Source of the DNA: Butyricimonas faecihominis
GTDB lineage: Bacteria > Bacteroidota > Bacteroidia > Bacteroidales > Marinifilaceae
Reading direction: 5' to 3'
DNA length: 64,000 nucleotides
NCBI RefSeq assembly: GCF_033096445.1
Contig: NZ_AP028155.1
Coordinates: forward strand, 2,795,880-2,859,879
In this document: in pieces, positions 1 to 9,218 of the stretch
How the letters are laid out: each line of letters opens with the position of its first letter
How positions within the stretch are numbered: the first letter of the stretch is position 1
Translations under genes and position numbers: made by a program
The notes under the pieces: model-generated
Databases searched by the model: none
What the model was told of the DNA's origin: nothing
The model's input: the letters and a program-made list of their open reading frames with translations, nothing else

Positions 1-1095
1 CTTTCGCTCCTGTTGCTCTCTGCCTGTCAGGGAGAAAAAAAGAGTAAAGGGGACCAGAACCAGATTACGGTAGACAGCGCCCAAAGCCGCAAAACGACGG
101 GACCTAAATACGTGAAAAGCGTGCAATTCGTGTATCCCATGAAATTCGACACCTGTCGGTTTAACGAGGAACTCAAAATTGTATACGCGAACAACAAGCA
201 CTATAAAATAGACTCCGCCCACCTGTTCTTCAACCAGAAACAGATTGCCACGCTCGACAGCGCAACCCGGGAATTCGTGTTCAAAATCCCGAAAGAAAAA
301 TGTGGTACCAACACGCTCAAAGTGATCGCATTCCATCCCAACAACAAATGCGGGGTAGCCACCCAATCCTTTATCGTGAAACCGGATAAGGCACCCCAAC
401 CACTTCAATACCAACTGATGAAAACCTATTCCCATGCCACGGATGCCTCCACGCAGGGATTAGTATATATAGACGGCATTATCTACGAGGGAACCGGGAT
501 CAAAGGCCAATCCACCCTGCGCAAGATCGACTTGGAGAACAACAAAACACTCGCCATGCTGGGATTGGACAGCCAATATTTCGGAGAGGGGATCACGGTT
601 TACAAGGATAAGATATACCAGCTTACCTGGACTTCCCAGAAAGCGTTCGTTTACGACTTGGCCTCTTTCACCCTGTTAACGACATTCGACTACTCCATGG
701 AGCAAGGCTGGGGACTGACCACGATGGGCGACAAACTCGTCATGAGTGACGGTTCACATAACTTGTACCATTTGGACCCGAACCTCTTCAGCGTTGTCAA
801 AACCGTGGAAGTTTTCGACAACAAAGGTCCGGTAACCAACTTAAATGAACTGGAATACATAAACGGTTATATCTGGGCAAACGAATGGCTTACAGACCGG
901 ATTGTCATCATCGACCCGGAATCAGGCGAAGTAGTACAGGACCTACTACTCCCGAATCTACTCACCGCCTCCGAAAGAGCCAAACTGGACCAGAACGACG
1001 ATGTTTTAAACGGTATCGCATACAACGAAAAGAAGGGCACGATTTACATTACCGGAAAACACTGGCCAAAGTTATTTGAGATAAAAACGAAATAA
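1..1095 (+). CDS. Glutaminyl-peptide cyclotransferase-like lipoprotein, 5' end outside the window
   Basis: The frame is open from base 1, so the true start lies upstream. The first visible residues, LSLLLLSAC, are the end of a lipoprotein signal with its lipobox cysteine. An Ig-like segment (about residues 40-125) is followed by a beta-propeller matching the plant/bacterial glutamine cyclotransferase family (Glu_cyclase_2), with the typical motifs STQGL, GEGIT, GWGLT, LNELEY, NGIAY and TGKHWPKLFEI. Known members cyclise N-terminal glutamine to pyroglutamate. The lipidation signal places this one in the periplasm or at the outer membrane. The next gene, ung, is 95 bp downstream, after an imperfect inverted repeat rich in TGATT. 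The family call is firm. Substrate and activity are inferred. Confidence 0.85.
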   Translation, partial: LSLLLLSACQGEKKSKGDQNQITVDSAQSRKTTGPKYVKSVQFVYPMKFDTCRFNEELKIVYANNKHYKIDSAHLFFNQKQIATLDSATREFVFKIPKEKCGTNTLKVIAFHPNNKCGVATQSFIVKPDKAPQPLQYQLMKTYSHATDASTQGLVYIDGIIYEGTGIKGQSTLRKIDLENNKTLAMLGLDSQYFGEGITVYKDKIYQLTWTSQKAFVYDLASFTLLTTFDYSMEQGWGLTTMGDKLVMSDGSHNLYHLDPNLFSVVKTVEVFDNKGPVTNLNELEYINGYIWANEWLTDRIVIIDPESGEVVQDLLLPNLLTASERAKLDQNDDVLNGIAYNEKKGTIYITGKHWPKLFEIKTK

Positions 1096-1190
1096 TTGAG
1101 TGATTCTGTGATTTCCGATTCAGTGATGTAGGAATCACCTAATCACGAAATCGGCAATCACCCAATCATTAAATCTAAAATCAAAATTCT
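1096..1190. repeat. Short intergenic inverted repeat (GTGATT/AATCAC type)
   Basis: The 95-bp gap before ung holds an imperfect palindrome: GTGATTTCCGATT on the left pairs with AATCACGAAATCGG on the right. It ends in AAATCTAAAAT, a short motif found before several other genes in the window (near 21560, 31550, 43190 and 46490). A related stretch follows the phosphoethanolamine transferase at 57130-57180. It looks like a dispersed intergenic repeat; no function is evident. Confidence 0.5.
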
Positions 1191-1859
1191 ATGGTTGACG
1201 TAAAAATCGAGCCCTCTTGGAAAGAACTCTTAAAAGATGAATTTGAGAAACCTTATTTCTCCGAGTTGATCCAATTCGTGAAAAACGAGTACAAGACCAC
1301 GAAGATATATCCTCCGGGAAAACTCATTTTCAATGCCTTTGATCATTGTCCCGCGGAACAAACCAAGGTTGTCATTCTCGGGCAAGACCCGTACCATGGT
1401 CCCGGACAAGCACACGGGCTTTGTTTTTCCGTTCCGGAAGGCATCGATCAACCACCTTCATTACAGAACATTTTCAAAGAAATAAATAACGATTTGGGTA
1501 AACCCGTCCCCACGTCCGGCAACCTCGAACGCTGGGCAGAACAGGGAGTGCTATTACTCAACGCTACATTGACCGTGAGAGCCCATCAGGCTGGTTCACA
1601 TCAGAACAAAGGTTGGGAAACCTTCACCGATGCCGTCATCAAAATCATTTCCGAGAAAAAAGAAAACCTCGTTTTCTTCCTTTGGGGTTCCTACGCCCAA
1701 CGCAAAGGTGCCTTCATCGACACCCAACGGCATTTGGTGCTGAAATCCGTACACCCCTCCCCCTTGTCTGCCAACCGGGGCGGCTGGTTCGGCAATCACC
1801 AATTCAGTCAGGCGAATGCTTATTTGAAATCGCATGGATTAAAAGAAATAGAGTGGTAA
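1191..1859 (+). CDS. ung: Uracil-DNA glycosylase
   Basis: Family 1 uracil-DNA glycosylase, 222 aa, normal length. It removes uracil from DNA to start base-excision repair in the cytoplasm. The water-activating motif [13 protein letters not shown] has its catalytic Asp near residue 66. The uracil-recognition segment around [16 protein letters not shown] and the DNA-intercalating loop HPSPLSA (His near residue 188) are all present. The ATG at 1191 gives the expected N-terminus. The last codons and the stop lie inside the stem-loop of a transcription terminator, so the gene appears to be monocistronic. Confidence 0.97.
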   Translation: MVDVKIEPSWKELLKDEFEKPYFSELIQFVKNEYKTTKIYPPGKLIFNAFDHCPAEQTKVVILGQDPYHGPGQAHGLCFSVPEGIDQPPSLQNIFKEINNDLGKPVPTSGNLERWAEQGVLLLNATLTVRAHQAGSHQNKGWETFTDAVIKIISEKKENLVFFLWGSYAQRKGAFIDTQRHLVLKSVHPSPLSANRGGWFGNHQFSQANAYLKSHGLKEIEW

Positions 1860-1876
1860 CCACTCTATTTTTTTTA
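1849..1876 (+). terminator. Intrinsic terminator overlapping the ung stop codon
   Basis: The stem ATAGAGTGG pairs with CCACTCTAT around a TAA loop and is followed by a run of T. The loop TAA is the ung stop codon itself, so the last three sense codons form one arm of the hairpin. Confidence 0.85.
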
Positions 1877-1992
1877 CCCCTGCGATTTCAAGTTACAAGT
1901 TACAGGTTAACAAGTTGCAAATTCGGACAAAACATGACCTTCACACTTCGAACCTGTAACTTGTAACCCGTTAACCTGCAACTTGAAAATTC
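1877..1992. repeat. Imperfect inverted repeat with arms of about 40 bp
   Basis: The left arm contains CAAGTTACAAGTTACAGGTT. The right arm contains AACCTGTAACTTGTAAC and CCTGCAACTTG. The arms are near reverse complements around a spacer at about 1920-1945. It lies between the ung terminator and the fba promoter, where it could form a long hairpin. No coding potential is seen. Confidence 0.55.
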
Positions 1993-2040
1993 AGGGAATT
2001 TTCAATCTCCGCAAACGTTTGAAATTTTTCCTTCGTTTCC

Positions 2041-2072
2041 TTGCATATCTCTGTTTTTAATGCTTAACTTTG
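2041..2072 (+). promoter_or_regulatory. Promoter of fba
   Basis: A Bacteroidetes-type -7 element, TAACTTTG (2065-2072), fits the TAnnTTTG consensus. A TTG at 2041-2043 sits 21 bp upstream where the -33 element is expected. The fba start codon follows 26 bp later. Confidence 0.6.
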
Positions 2073-2098
2073 ATGCACGAATATAAAATATAGCAGCT

Positions 2099-3094
2099 AT
2101 GGTTAATTACAAAGACTTAGGACTGGTTAATTCCAGAGAAATGTTCAAGAAAGCAATGGAAGGTAAATACGCTATTCCGGCTTTCAATTTCAATAACATG
2201 GAGCAAATGCAGGCTATTGTTGCAGCTTGCGTGGAAACAAAATCTCCTGTTATCTTACAAGTTTCCAGCGGTGCCCGTAAATATGCAAATCAAACCATTT
2301 TACGTTACATGGCACAAGGTGCGGTTGAATATGCCAAAGAACTTGGATGCAATATTCCAATTTGTCTTCACCTAGACCATGGCGACACGTACGAGTTGTG
2401 CGTATCTTGTATCGAAATGGGATTCTCTTCTGTCATGATCGACGGATCGGCCCTTCCTTATGACGAGAACGTGGCATTAACCAAGAAAGTGGTTGAATAT
2501 GCTCATAAATATGATGTTACCGTAGAAGGTGAACTTGGTGTTCTGGCCGGAATCGAAGACGACGTGGTTGCCGCAGCCAGCGTTTACACCAGCCCGGACT
2601 TGGTGGAAGACTTCGTGAAGAAAACCGGAGTGGATTCATTGGCCATCTCCATCGGAACTTCCCACGGGGCAAATAAATTCAAACCGGAGCAATGTACCCG
2701 TAACGCGGACGGAATCCTCGTTCCTCCCCCATTACGTTTCGACATCTTGGAAGAAATCGAAAGACGTATCCCCGGATTCCCAATCGTTCTCCACGGATCA
2801 TCCTCCGTACCACAAGACAAAGTTGCTATTATCAATAAATATGGCGGTGCATTAAAAGATGCCGTGGGTATCCCGGAAGAACAATTGCGTAGAGCCGCTA
2901 CTTCTGCCGTATGTAAAATCAATATCGACTCCGACGGCCGTTTGGCAATGACCGCAGCCGTTCGTGAAGTCTTCGCAAACAAGCCGGCAGAATTCGACCC
3001 GCGTAAGTACCTAGGCCCCGCCAGAGATGCATTAAAAGAATTATACAAGCACAAAACGGTACACGTTTTAGGAAGTGCCAACAGGGTAGAATAA
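2099..3094 (+). CDS. fba: Class II fructose-bisphosphate aldolase
   Basis: Zinc-dependent aldolase of glycolysis and gluconeogenesis, 331 aa. It cleaves fructose-1,6-bisphosphate to DHAP and glyceraldehyde-3-phosphate in the cytoplasm. The motif CLHLDHGDTYE (about residues 89-99) carries the catalytic Asp and a zinc His. GELG (Glu near 144), SIGTSHG (His near 189) and VLHGSSS (His near 232) complete the metal and phosphate sites. The ATG at 2099 follows a good TAnnTTTG promoter, and a terminator follows the stop, so it is probably a single-gene unit. Very frequent optimal codons fit a highly expressed gene. Confidence 0.96.
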   Translation: MVNYKDLGLVNSREMFKKAMEGKYAIPAFNFNNMEQMQAIVAACVETKSPVILQVSSGARKYANQTILRYMAQGAVEYAKELGCNIPICLHLDHGDTYELCVSCIEMGFSSVMIDGSALPYDENVALTKKVVEYAHKYDVTVEGELGVLAGIEDDVVAAASVYTSPDLVEDFVKKTGVDSLAISIGTSHGANKFKPEQCTRNADGILVPPPLRFDILEEIERRIPGFPIVLHGSSSVPQDKVAIINKYGGALKDAVGIPEEQLRRAATSAVCKINIDSDGRLAMTAAVREVFANKPAEFDPRKYLGPARDALKELYKHKTVHVLGSANRVE

Positions 3095-3095
3095 A

Positions 3096-3124
3096 AAAAG
3101 GGGCTCAATGAGTCCCTTTTCTTT
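3096..3124 (+). terminator. Terminator after fba
   Basis: AAAGGGGCT and AGTCCCTTTT form a stem around CAATG, followed by TTTTCTTT. It lies directly after the fba stop codon. Confidence 0.85.
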
Positions 3125-3135
3125 AAAAAAAATAC

Positions 3136-3143
3136 TAACTTTG
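3136..3143 (+). promoter_or_regulatory. -7 element of the typA promoter, with a clear RBS downstream
   Basis: TAACTTTG matches TAnnTTTG and lies 33 bp before the typA start. An AGGAG Shine-Dalgarno at 3168-3172 sits at good spacing from the ATG at 3177, stronger than most leaders in this window. Confidence 0.5.
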
Positions 3144-3176
3144 CGCCCTATTTGGATTTAATACCATAGGAGCAAA

Positions 3177-4985
3177 ATGCAGAAGATTAGAAACATCGCG
3201 ATTATCGCGCACGTTGACCACGGGAAAACCACATTGGTTGACAAAATGATTTTTCAAGGAAACTTATTCAGAGAAACAGAAAATACGGGTGATCTATTAC
3301 TGGATAACAATGACCTGGAGAGAGAACGAGGGATCACCATCTTAGCCAAGAACGTATCCGTTCATTATAAAGATTACAAGATTAATATTATTGATACCCC
3401 GGGCCATGCCGACTTTGGTGGAGAGGTGGAACGCGTGTTGAACATGGCTGACGGAGTATTATTATTGGTTGACGCTTTTGAAGGTACTATGCCTCAAACA
3501 CGTTTCGTACTCCAAAAAGCGCTTGCCCTCGGCAAGAAACCGATTGTTGTCGTGAACAAAGTAGACAAACCGAACTGTCGTCCGGACTTCGTGTACGAGC
3601 AAGTATTCGACTTGATGTTCTCCTTGGATGCCACGGAAGAACAATTGGACTTCACCGTCGTTTACGGTAGTGCCAAACAAGGTTGGATGTCCACCGACTG
3701 GCACAAACCTACAACGGACATTACCCCGTTATTGGATGCTATCATCAAAGATATTCCCGCCCCGACAGTACAGGAAGGAACCCCGCAGATGCTAATCACG
3801 TCTCTGGAATATTCCTCTTACGTGGGACGAATCGCCATTGGTAAATTGACCCGCGGAACATTAAAATCCGGTATGCCAGTCACCCTCTGCAAAAGAGACG
3901 GTGTAACACTGGTTAAAACCCGCATCAAAGATTTAATGACCTTCGAGGGGATGGGAAAACAGAAAGTTGACGAGGTGCAATGTGGAGAAATCTGCGCGCT
4001 TGTTGGGATCGAGGGATTCGAAATCGGTGATACCATTGCGGACTTCGAAAACCCGGAAGCACTGGCTCCTATCGCCATTGACGAACCGACCATGAGTATG
4101 CAGTTCACCATCAACGACTCGCCATTTTTCGGCCGGGACGGTAAATACGTGACTTCCCGTCACATCAAAGAACGTTTGGACCGGGAACTGGAAAAGAATC
4201 TTGCTTTACGGGTTGAACCGGGACAAAGTGCCGATTCTTTCATCGTGTTCGGACGAGGCGTACTTCATTTAAGCGTGTTGATCGAAACCATGCGTCGTGA
4301 AGGCTACGAGTTACAAGTCGGACAGCCGAAAGTTATCATCAAAGAAATTAACGGGGTAAAATGCGAGCCTGTTGAGGAATTGACCATCGACCTACCGGAA
4401 GAGGTATCAGGAAAAGCTATCGAGATGGTGAACCGCCGTAAAGGTGTCATGACAAACATGGAACACCGTAACGAACGGGTACACCTGACTTTCAATATCC
4501 CTTCACGGGGTATCATCGGTCTGAGAAGTAACCTACTCACCGCTACTGCCGGAGAGGCCGTAATCGCTCACCGTTTGAAAGGTTTCGAACCCTATGCCGG
4601 TGAAATTGAAATGCGTACCAACGGCTCTTTGATCGCCATGGAAACAGGTGATTCATTTGCCTACGCTATTAATAAACTGCAAGATAGAGGTAGATTCTTC
4701 ATTACCCCGGGAGATGAGGTTTACGCCGGACAGGTAATCGGTGAAAGTACCCGTCAGGATGACATCGTGATTAACGTATGCAAGTCTAAAAAACTGACCA
4801 ACATGCGTGCCAGCGGTTCTGACGAAAAGACAAACATCGCACCTCCTATCCTTTTTAGCTTGGAAGAGGCTCTCGAATACATCAAAGAGGACGAATACGT
4901 GGAAGTTACGCCAAAAGCAATGAGACTTCGCAAGATCTACCTCGATGAAAACGAAAGAAAGAGAAGAAGTAAAACGATAGAATAA
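3177..4985 (+). CDS. typA: Ribosome-associated GTPase TypA/BipA
   Basis: Translational GTPase of 602 aa, the usual TypA length. The nucleotide-binding motifs are in order: [10 protein letters not shown] (G1), RERGITI (G2), DTPGHADF (G3) and NKVDK (G4). EF-G-like domains III and V and the C-terminal domain typical of BipA follow, including RGIIGLRSN. TypA binds 70S ribosomes and helps 50S assembly and stress translation. An AGGAG RBS precedes the ATG. A strong hairpin terminator follows, so it is likely monocistronic. Confidence 0.96.
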   Translation: MQKIRNIAIIAHVDHGKTTLVDKMIFQGNLFRETENTGDLLLDNNDLERERGITILAKNVSVHYKDYKINIIDTPGHADFGGEVERVLNMADGVLLLVDAFEGTMPQTRFVLQKALALGKKPIVVVNKVDKPNCRPDFVYEQVFDLMFSLDATEEQLDFTVVYGSAKQGWMSTDWHKPTTDITPLLDAIIKDIPAPTVQEGTPQMLITSLEYSSYVGRIAIGKLTRGTLKSGMPVTLCKRDGVTLVKTRIKDLMTFEGMGKQKVDEVQCGEICALVGIEGFEIGDTIADFENPEALAPIAIDEPTMSMQFTINDSPFFGRDGKYVTSRHIKERLDRELEKNLALRVEPGQSADSFIVFGRGVLHLSVLIETMRREGYELQVGQPKVIIKEINGVKCEPVEELTIDLPEEVSGKAIEMVNRRKGVMTNMEHRNERVHLTFNIPSRGIIGLRSNLLTATAGEAVIAHRLKGFEPYAGEIEMRTNGSLIAMETGDSFAYAINKLQDRGRFFITPGDEVYAGQVIGESTRQDDIVINVCKSKKLTNMRASGSDEKTNIAPPILFSLEEALEYIKEDEYVEVTPKAMRLRKIYLDENERKRRSKTIE

Positions 4986-4987
4986 TT

Positions 4988-5014
4988 CAAAACCACCTTC
5001 GGGTGGTTTTTTTA
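4988..5014 (+). terminator. Terminator after typA
   Basis: AAACCACC, a TTCG tetraloop, GGTGGTTT and then a T run. It is a textbook intrinsic terminator right after the stop. Confidence 0.92.
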
Positions 5015-5089
5015 TTTATTCTCCTTTCCAAACAATTTGAATATAATTTCATATCTTTACAAAGCAGTACGTATCTCAACAAACAGATC

Positions 5090-5332
5090 ATGAAAATTAA
5101 AAAGGATGTCACTGAAAAGAATGCCGAACTTACCACCGAGAAGAAGTTGCGGAACGTGCGCACGTGCCTGTATATCCTGATACTTGCTGCCATCACGAAA
5201 CTGGCCATGACCGATTTCACCGAGTTATCATACCAATCTTGGATCAGCGTGATTATCATCACGCTAGTAATCATTCTCGTTCTAGCTATCGAAAGAGGCA
5301 TTCGCAAAAAACTGAAAGAGGAAAAGGAATAA
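5090..5332 (+). CDS. Small two-helix membrane protein
   Basis: An 80-aa protein with no family I can name. A charged N-terminus (about 25 residues, Lys/Glu rich) is followed by two hydrophobic helices (around CLYILILAAITKLAM and WISVIIITLVIILVLAI) and a charged RGIRKKLKEEKE tail, so the topology is probably N-in/C-in. I chose the ATG at 5090. An upstream in-frame start at 5003 would lie in AT-rich leader sequence just past the typA terminator. The gene converges on the histidine phosphatase, with only 3 bp between stop codons. Function unknown. Confidence 0.6.
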   Translation: MKIKKDVTEKNAELTTEKKLRNVRTCLYILILAAITKLAMTDFTELSYQSWISVIIITLVIILVLAIERGIRKKLKEEKE

Positions 5333-5335
5333 TTT

Positions 5336-5863
5336 CTATATCGTCATCTTCACCTGAGCACCGTAATTCACATCATCCGTGAATGCTTGGTTAAAATTGT
5401 ATTTTCCGGCATAAATCAATGCCGCACGAATCGTTCCCCCATGAGCAAACACGCATACCTTCCCGTATCCCGTTTCTTTCAGATCATCCAAAAAAGCCGA
5501 CACCCGGTTATATTGTTCCAAAAAACTCTCCGCTCCCCCGGCAGGTATACTTAACCAATCATCATACCATTCCTGCAAACGAGGGTCTTGAATCTCCTCC
5601 CAACGTTGCCCCTCCCAGCTCCCAAAATTCAATTCCTTCAGCCGGTCATCCAGAATCGGATTCTCGTAACCGCAGTAAACCGCCAACTTCCTGCAACGCT
5701 GTAACGGACTGGAATAAACCGCATCAAACCTCTCCCCTTTCAGCCTCTCCCTCACCTTCCCTGCCTCTTCGAGGAAAGAATCGGCCACGTCAACATCCGA
5801 ATTCCCGTAACACGTTCCCGGAATAACCGCCGTTTTCGTGTGTCTGATCAAACATACTTCCAT
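5336..5863 (-). CDS. Histidine phosphatase, possible alpha-ribazole phosphatase
   Basis: Phosphoglycerate mutase-like histidine phosphatase, 175 aa. The phospho-His motif LIRHTKT is near residue 5, YSSPLQRC in the middle, the Glu-containing LKELNFGSWEG follows, and FAHGGTIRA carries the second His. The LNFGSWEG pattern and length resemble CobC, which dephosphorylates alpha-ribazole-5'-phosphate late in B12 synthesis. It lies 11 kb from the B12 genes, and a second such phosphatase (20366) sits inside the cluster, so the substrate is uncertain. I prefer the ATG at 5863, which puts RHTKT at its usual place. The longer in-frame start at 5911 adds 16 unconserved residues. Confidence 0.8.
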   Translation of the reverse strand: MEVCLIRHTKTAVIPGTCYGNSDVDVADSFLEEAGKVRERLKGERFDAVYSSPLQRCRKLAVYCGYENPILDDRLKELNFGSWEGQRWEEIQDPRLQEWYDDWLSIPAGGAESFLEQYNRVSAFLDDLKETGYGKVCVFAHGGTIRAALIYAGKYNFNQAFTDDVNYGAQVKMTI

Positions 5864-6296
5864 ATATAAATCGTTTATCTTGTAAAATTCGCCATTTTTT
5901 CGATATATCACGAAGATTTACCAATAAATTTAGGAATTTATATACGAGTTTACTGTAAACTAACTCCCTCCCCCCTTCGGGGTACTCCCTCTATAAACAG
6001 AGGGAGAGCTGAAATACTCTCTATATTCGGGAATAGTCACCAGCACCTCCTCTGTTTATGGAGGAGGTGGCACGAAGTGACGGAGGAGTTTGAGTATGAA
6101 AACAAGCATTACCTTAATGGACTGTAAAGTAGTATATAACTACCCAAATTTATAATTAACAGTACGGGAAAGGACAAGAACATTCAAAATTTTGCGGATG
6201 AAATCGCAAAATTATGGCAAATTATGTGGTTACATCCACAAAAATCAGTTCTATGAACTAGCTAAACTAAACACGAAAGTGTATTCACGTCCCCGG
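5864..6296. other. 433-bp intergenic region with a family A repeat and a hairpin
   Basis: No gene is supported here. It holds the leader of the phosphatase gene, a complete family A repeat (5962-6090), and a perfect hairpin AATTTTGCG/CGCAAAATT at 6188-6213. A short rightward open frame from 6192 overlaps the neighbouring gene on the opposite strand and looks like chance. Confidence 0.7.
5962..6090 (+). repeat. Family A palindromic repeat, solo copy, 129 bp
   Basis: Starts AACTCCCTCC and ends GGAGGAGTT. Two internal hairpins are visible. The first has the stem CTCCCTCT, loop ATAAAC and AGAGGGAG. The second has CCTCCTC...GAGGAGG arms around TGTTTATG. The spacer between them reads ATTCGGGAATAGTCACCAGC. 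Length and layout match the copy at 40880-41008. There is no gene inside. Confidence 0.85.
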
Positions 6297-7430
6297 CTAT
6301 TTAAACTTGACCTTCACCAATCGGGCAGACGTCTCTTCTCCCAACGAAAGGGCAAACTGTTTAAATATCTGCCGTAATAACGGGTCTTGCGTCTCCCGGG
6401 TCATCTCTTCCGGAACGGGTTCTAAAAGCGCGTAAAAATAGTCCTCATCTGCCGAGAGAAAATGAATTTCCAAATCGGGATCCGCTTTCCAATAAATCCC
6501 CGAATCCTTACCCCGGGCATAAAGAAAATTATACGCCTCTGCCTGAGGTCCGCAACTGGTGAAATAAAAGAATTTCCCGCCTTCACACAAATAGATCGGC
6601 ATCTTGTAATAATCTGCCCTCATGTAATCCTGTAACATCAAATCACCTTTTAACATCCCGTAAGTATCCGGTATCCCCCGTTTGCCAAAATCAAAGGTGT
6701 AGGCCTTCTCCAACTCTCCTTTCGTATTCACCCGGTAACACGCATTATCACCTCCTTGCGTGCGAATCAGATAAGTATTACCTACGGCCTGCGATACGAG
6801 AAAAATATTCACTGTGAACCCTACCTGCGGAATTGAACTCTCCAACTTTTTCCCGTTTTTGTCAAACCGGGTCACTAAGAGGTGTCCCCGTTCAAAATTA
6901 TTGGTACAAGGAGCCGAGATCGAATAATAATAAAACCCTCCATCCGGAGCCGGGGCAATCTCTTCAAACAATTGTAGAGGCTTGTTCATCGGGAGGCGTT
7001 CAATCTCACGCCCATCATTCAAATCAAAAAATACGACTTCACTATCTCCATGCGCAAACAACAATTTTTTCTGATCCACGCTGATACAGGCATCCTGATG
7101 ATAAGGACATTCTTTCCCTTGATTATATTTCATTGAAAATTGATACTTCCCGGCAGCATCAAAACACATCACCTCCCGCCCGTACACGAGAAACAAATCC
7201 CCATCAGGTCCGATCAGCAATTTTTTCCTCATCCATTCCAATGACTCGGCATCAAAACGCTGTTTAATTGGGATCACTTGTATTTCCTCAATCCGGTCCG
7301 CCAGATCGGTAACCAAAGTACATTGTTCCAACGGCCGTAGCGCCCGAACTTGTTCTTGAGCTGAAAGCGTATGCTCCCAAAAGCCCAGACAACAAAAGCA
7401 AAAACAGATCATCATTGATTTCATTTCCAT
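6297..7430 (-). CDS. 6-bladed beta-propeller secreted protein
   Basis: A 377-aa protein with a signal-like N-terminus (about residues 1-24, ending near LSAQ) and a body resembling the 6-bladed beta-propeller family common in Bacteroidetes. Repeating blade-like segments can be picked out, such as LLIGPDGDLFLVYG, FDAAGKYQF and APDGGFYYY. Family members are exported proteins of mostly unknown binding function. It stands alone between a family A repeat and the YhcG gene, so context gives little help. It is not a glutaminyl cyclase and not obviously BtuG-like. Confidence 0.7.
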   Translation of the reverse strand: MEMKSMMICFCFCCLGFWEHTLSAQEQVRALRPLEQCTLVTDLADRIEEIQVIPIKQRFDAESLEWMRKKLLIGPDGDLFLVYGREVMCFDAAGKYQFSMKYNQGKECPYHQDACISVDQKKLLFAHGDSEVVFFDLNDGREIERLPMNKPLQLFEEIAPAPDGGFYYYSISAPCTNNFERGHLLVTRFDKNGKKLESSIPQVGFTVNIFLVSQAVGNTYLIRTQGGDNACYRVNTKGELEKAYTFDFGKRGIPDTYGMLKGDLMLQDYMRADYYKMPIYLCEGGKFFYFTSCGPQAEAYNFLYARGKDSGIYWKADPDLEIHFLSADEDYFYALLEPVPEEMTRETQDPLLRQIFKQFALSLGEETSARLVKVKFK

Positions 7431-7520
7431 AAATTGTTTTGGTATCCTACAAATTTATCACAAATATCTGTAAATACGTTGCTTTTAACCGATTAATAAA
7501 CGAATTAATTCCCTCTACAC

Positions 7521-8666
7521 CTAAGGTTGCTCAAGTTCATCATGGTTCGCTTTAAACTCTTCTGCCCACTGGTTCAATTTTGCTTGCAATAATTGTTTAT
7601 TAGGCAGATAGAGTGCATATTGCGTAGCGTAAATATTAGCATCGTCCGGTAGTGTCAGTTTCACCAAAGCCTCATTTTGTTCTTTACAAAGTAAGATGCC
7701 AATAGTAGGTTTCTCAAAAGACTGCTTCACATATCTGTCATAATAATTGACATACATTTGCATCTGCCCCAAGTCTTGATGTGTCAGTTTATCTATCTTC
7801 AAGTCAATCAAACAATAACACTGTAACAAGCGATTGTAAAATACTAAATCAACAAAAAAATGTTCTTCATTAAACGTGAAACGCTTTTGTCTTGCTTCAA
7901 ATAGGAAACCCTTGCCCAATTCAAGTAAAAAATCTTGTAGCTTATCTATGATTGCTGTTTCCAATTTACTTTCTGAATATGCCGTCTCTGACTTCAATCC
8001 TAAAAATTCTAACGTCAAGGGGTTCTTTATAAGATCCAATGATTTTTCTACTGTTTGGCCCTCCTTTGACAAACGAACGACCTCATGTTTGTTGCGACTT
8101 AATGCCAAACGTTCATACAGACTGGAATTCACTTGACGCTGTAACTGCCGGACACTCCATTGTTGCTGTGCACATTCTATCTCATAAAAACTACGTTCAG
8201 AAGGATTTTCTATGCGCATCAATATCAGATAGTGTGACCAACTTAGCGTAAAACTCTTTTGAGAAATTTGCGAGAACGTTTCAGACTTGCCAATTTCGTA
8301 AACAGTGTTTACGAAATCCTTTCCAAGTGACTTTTTCTGAATCGGATCAATCATGTTTACCGAATCCGCATAAACCAAATAAAATTTTCGATAGAGTGTC
8401 AAATTCTCAACAGACCATCCCCTTCCGTATTTTTCTATTAGTTTTTGAGATAACTGTTTCAGAACAGATTTCCCATATTCAGCCCGATGCGCCCCCTGTT
8501 GTTCATCCTCAACAATATACTTACCTGTTTCAAAATTAGCATATACCATTGTGATATTTACCGTAGATGCAATATTTTTGCGTGCCGTCTCTATTAATAA
8601 AGAAATTCTAGCGAATAGAGCCTCTGCTCTTTCATCTAATTTTCTATCTATGTTACAATTATCCAT
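7521..8666 (-). CDS. YhcG-family PDDEXK nuclease (DUF1016)
   Basis: A 381-aa protein with the DUF1016 layout. The N-terminal part (about 1-170) includes GRGWSVENLTLYRKFY and WSHYLILMRI, typical of the DUF1016 N-domain. The C-terminal PD-(D/E)XK nuclease part (about 210-360) includes FFVDLVFYNRLLQCYCLIDL, GQMQMYVNYYD and PTIGILLCK. Such proteins often travel with restriction or other defence loci. Here it stands alone, with no methylase or helicase nearby. Its position next to repeats and a non-conserved region fits horizontal gain, but this is inference. Confidence 0.88.
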   Translation of the reverse strand: MDNCNIDRKLDERAEALFARISLLIETARKNIASTVNITMVYANFETGKYIVEDEQQGAHRAEYGKSVLKQLSQKLIEKYGRGWSVENLTLYRKFYLVYADSVNMIDPIQKKSLGKDFVNTVYEIGKSETFSQISQKSFTLSWSHYLILMRIENPSERSFYEIECAQQQWSVRQLQRQVNSSLYERLALSRNKHEVVRLSKEGQTVEKSLDLIKNPLTLEFLGLKSETAYSESKLETAIIDKLQDFLLELGKGFLFEARQKRFTFNEEHFFVDLVFYNRLLQCYCLIDLKIDKLTHQDLGQMQMYVNYYDRYVKQSFEKPTIGILLCKEQNEALVKLTLPDDANIYATQYALYLPNKQLLQAKLNQWAEEFKANHDELEQP

Positions 8667-9017
8667 TTCCTTATTCTCTGTTACTTAGAATTTTATTAAC
8701 ACCTAGTATTCGCTATATCTCTGCAAGCATTTTTTATTTATCTCGATCATCTCATTCTAAAATGTCTCGTAGTTATATGCCATCAAGAGTTACAAAAATA
8801 ACAAAAGAAACTGATATTTAGTGAGCTTTTATACTGAAACTCAGCTCCATTAAGTAATTTTATCCCAATAAATCAACATCAACACAAATCTCCATGCTAC
8901 CTTTCGTGCCTATTCATGCTAACGTCAATTCTGAATTCGTTTACGATAGATGATCAATACCTGATTACTACCTAATACAATATTTTCAATAACTTGTTAA
9001 TATATTTTATGAACCTT

Positions 9018-9068
9018 ATTATATATAAGGTTCATATAAGGTTTCTATAAGGTATCTATAAGGTTCAT
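9018..9068. repeat. Tandem TATAAGGTT-type direct repeats
   Basis: Four near copies of TATAAGGTT with spacers (ATATAAGGTTCATATAAGG, TTTCTATAAGG and similar) lie between the YhcG gene and the SusC operon terminator. The same unit appears as long inverted arms around 40795/41075 and 53345/53450. It may be a dispersed AT-rich repeat; no function is visible. Confidence 0.5.
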
Positions 9069-9151
9069 GACGGCAATCATCCGATATTAATCAATTAATA
9101 AAAATGTAATCGGGACTAACGTCGGCACTAATCACACATCATCTCGGACAT

Positions 9152-9197
9152 AAAAAGCACCATTCTCCCGTGTATTCCACGTTAGAATGGTGCCTTT
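9152..9197 (-). terminator. Terminator of the susCD operon
   Basis: GGCACCATTCT pairs with AGAATGGTGC, with an inner ACGTGGAATACACG stem, followed by TTTTTA when read on the minus strand. It sits 22 bp past the stop of the last operon gene. Confidence 0.9.
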
Positions 9198-9218
9198 CTC
9201 AAAATTCAAACAGCTATA

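Larger units (their letters stand above)
8667..9218. other. 552-bp AT-rich intergenic region
   Basis: No gene is seen on either strand. It includes the leader of the nuclease gene, a cluster of direct repeats of TATAAGGTT (about 9018-9068), and the terminator of the leftward SusC operon at its right edge. The TATAAGGTT motif recurs near 40800, 41075, 53350 and 53455. Confidence 0.65.

Noticed and set aside
6192-6377. 61-aa rightward frame in the gap after the family A repeat
   Set aside because: Its second part is antisense to the beta-propeller gene and its first part overlaps a hairpin. It has no family features.
6297-7430. BtuG-like surface cobalamin-binding propeller
   Set aside because: It lacks a lipobox, is not near a riboswitch or BtuB-like gene, and looks like the general 6-bladed family.
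7521-8666. Part of a defence island
   Set aside because: The YhcG-type nuclease has no restriction, methylation or other defence gene beside it in this window.
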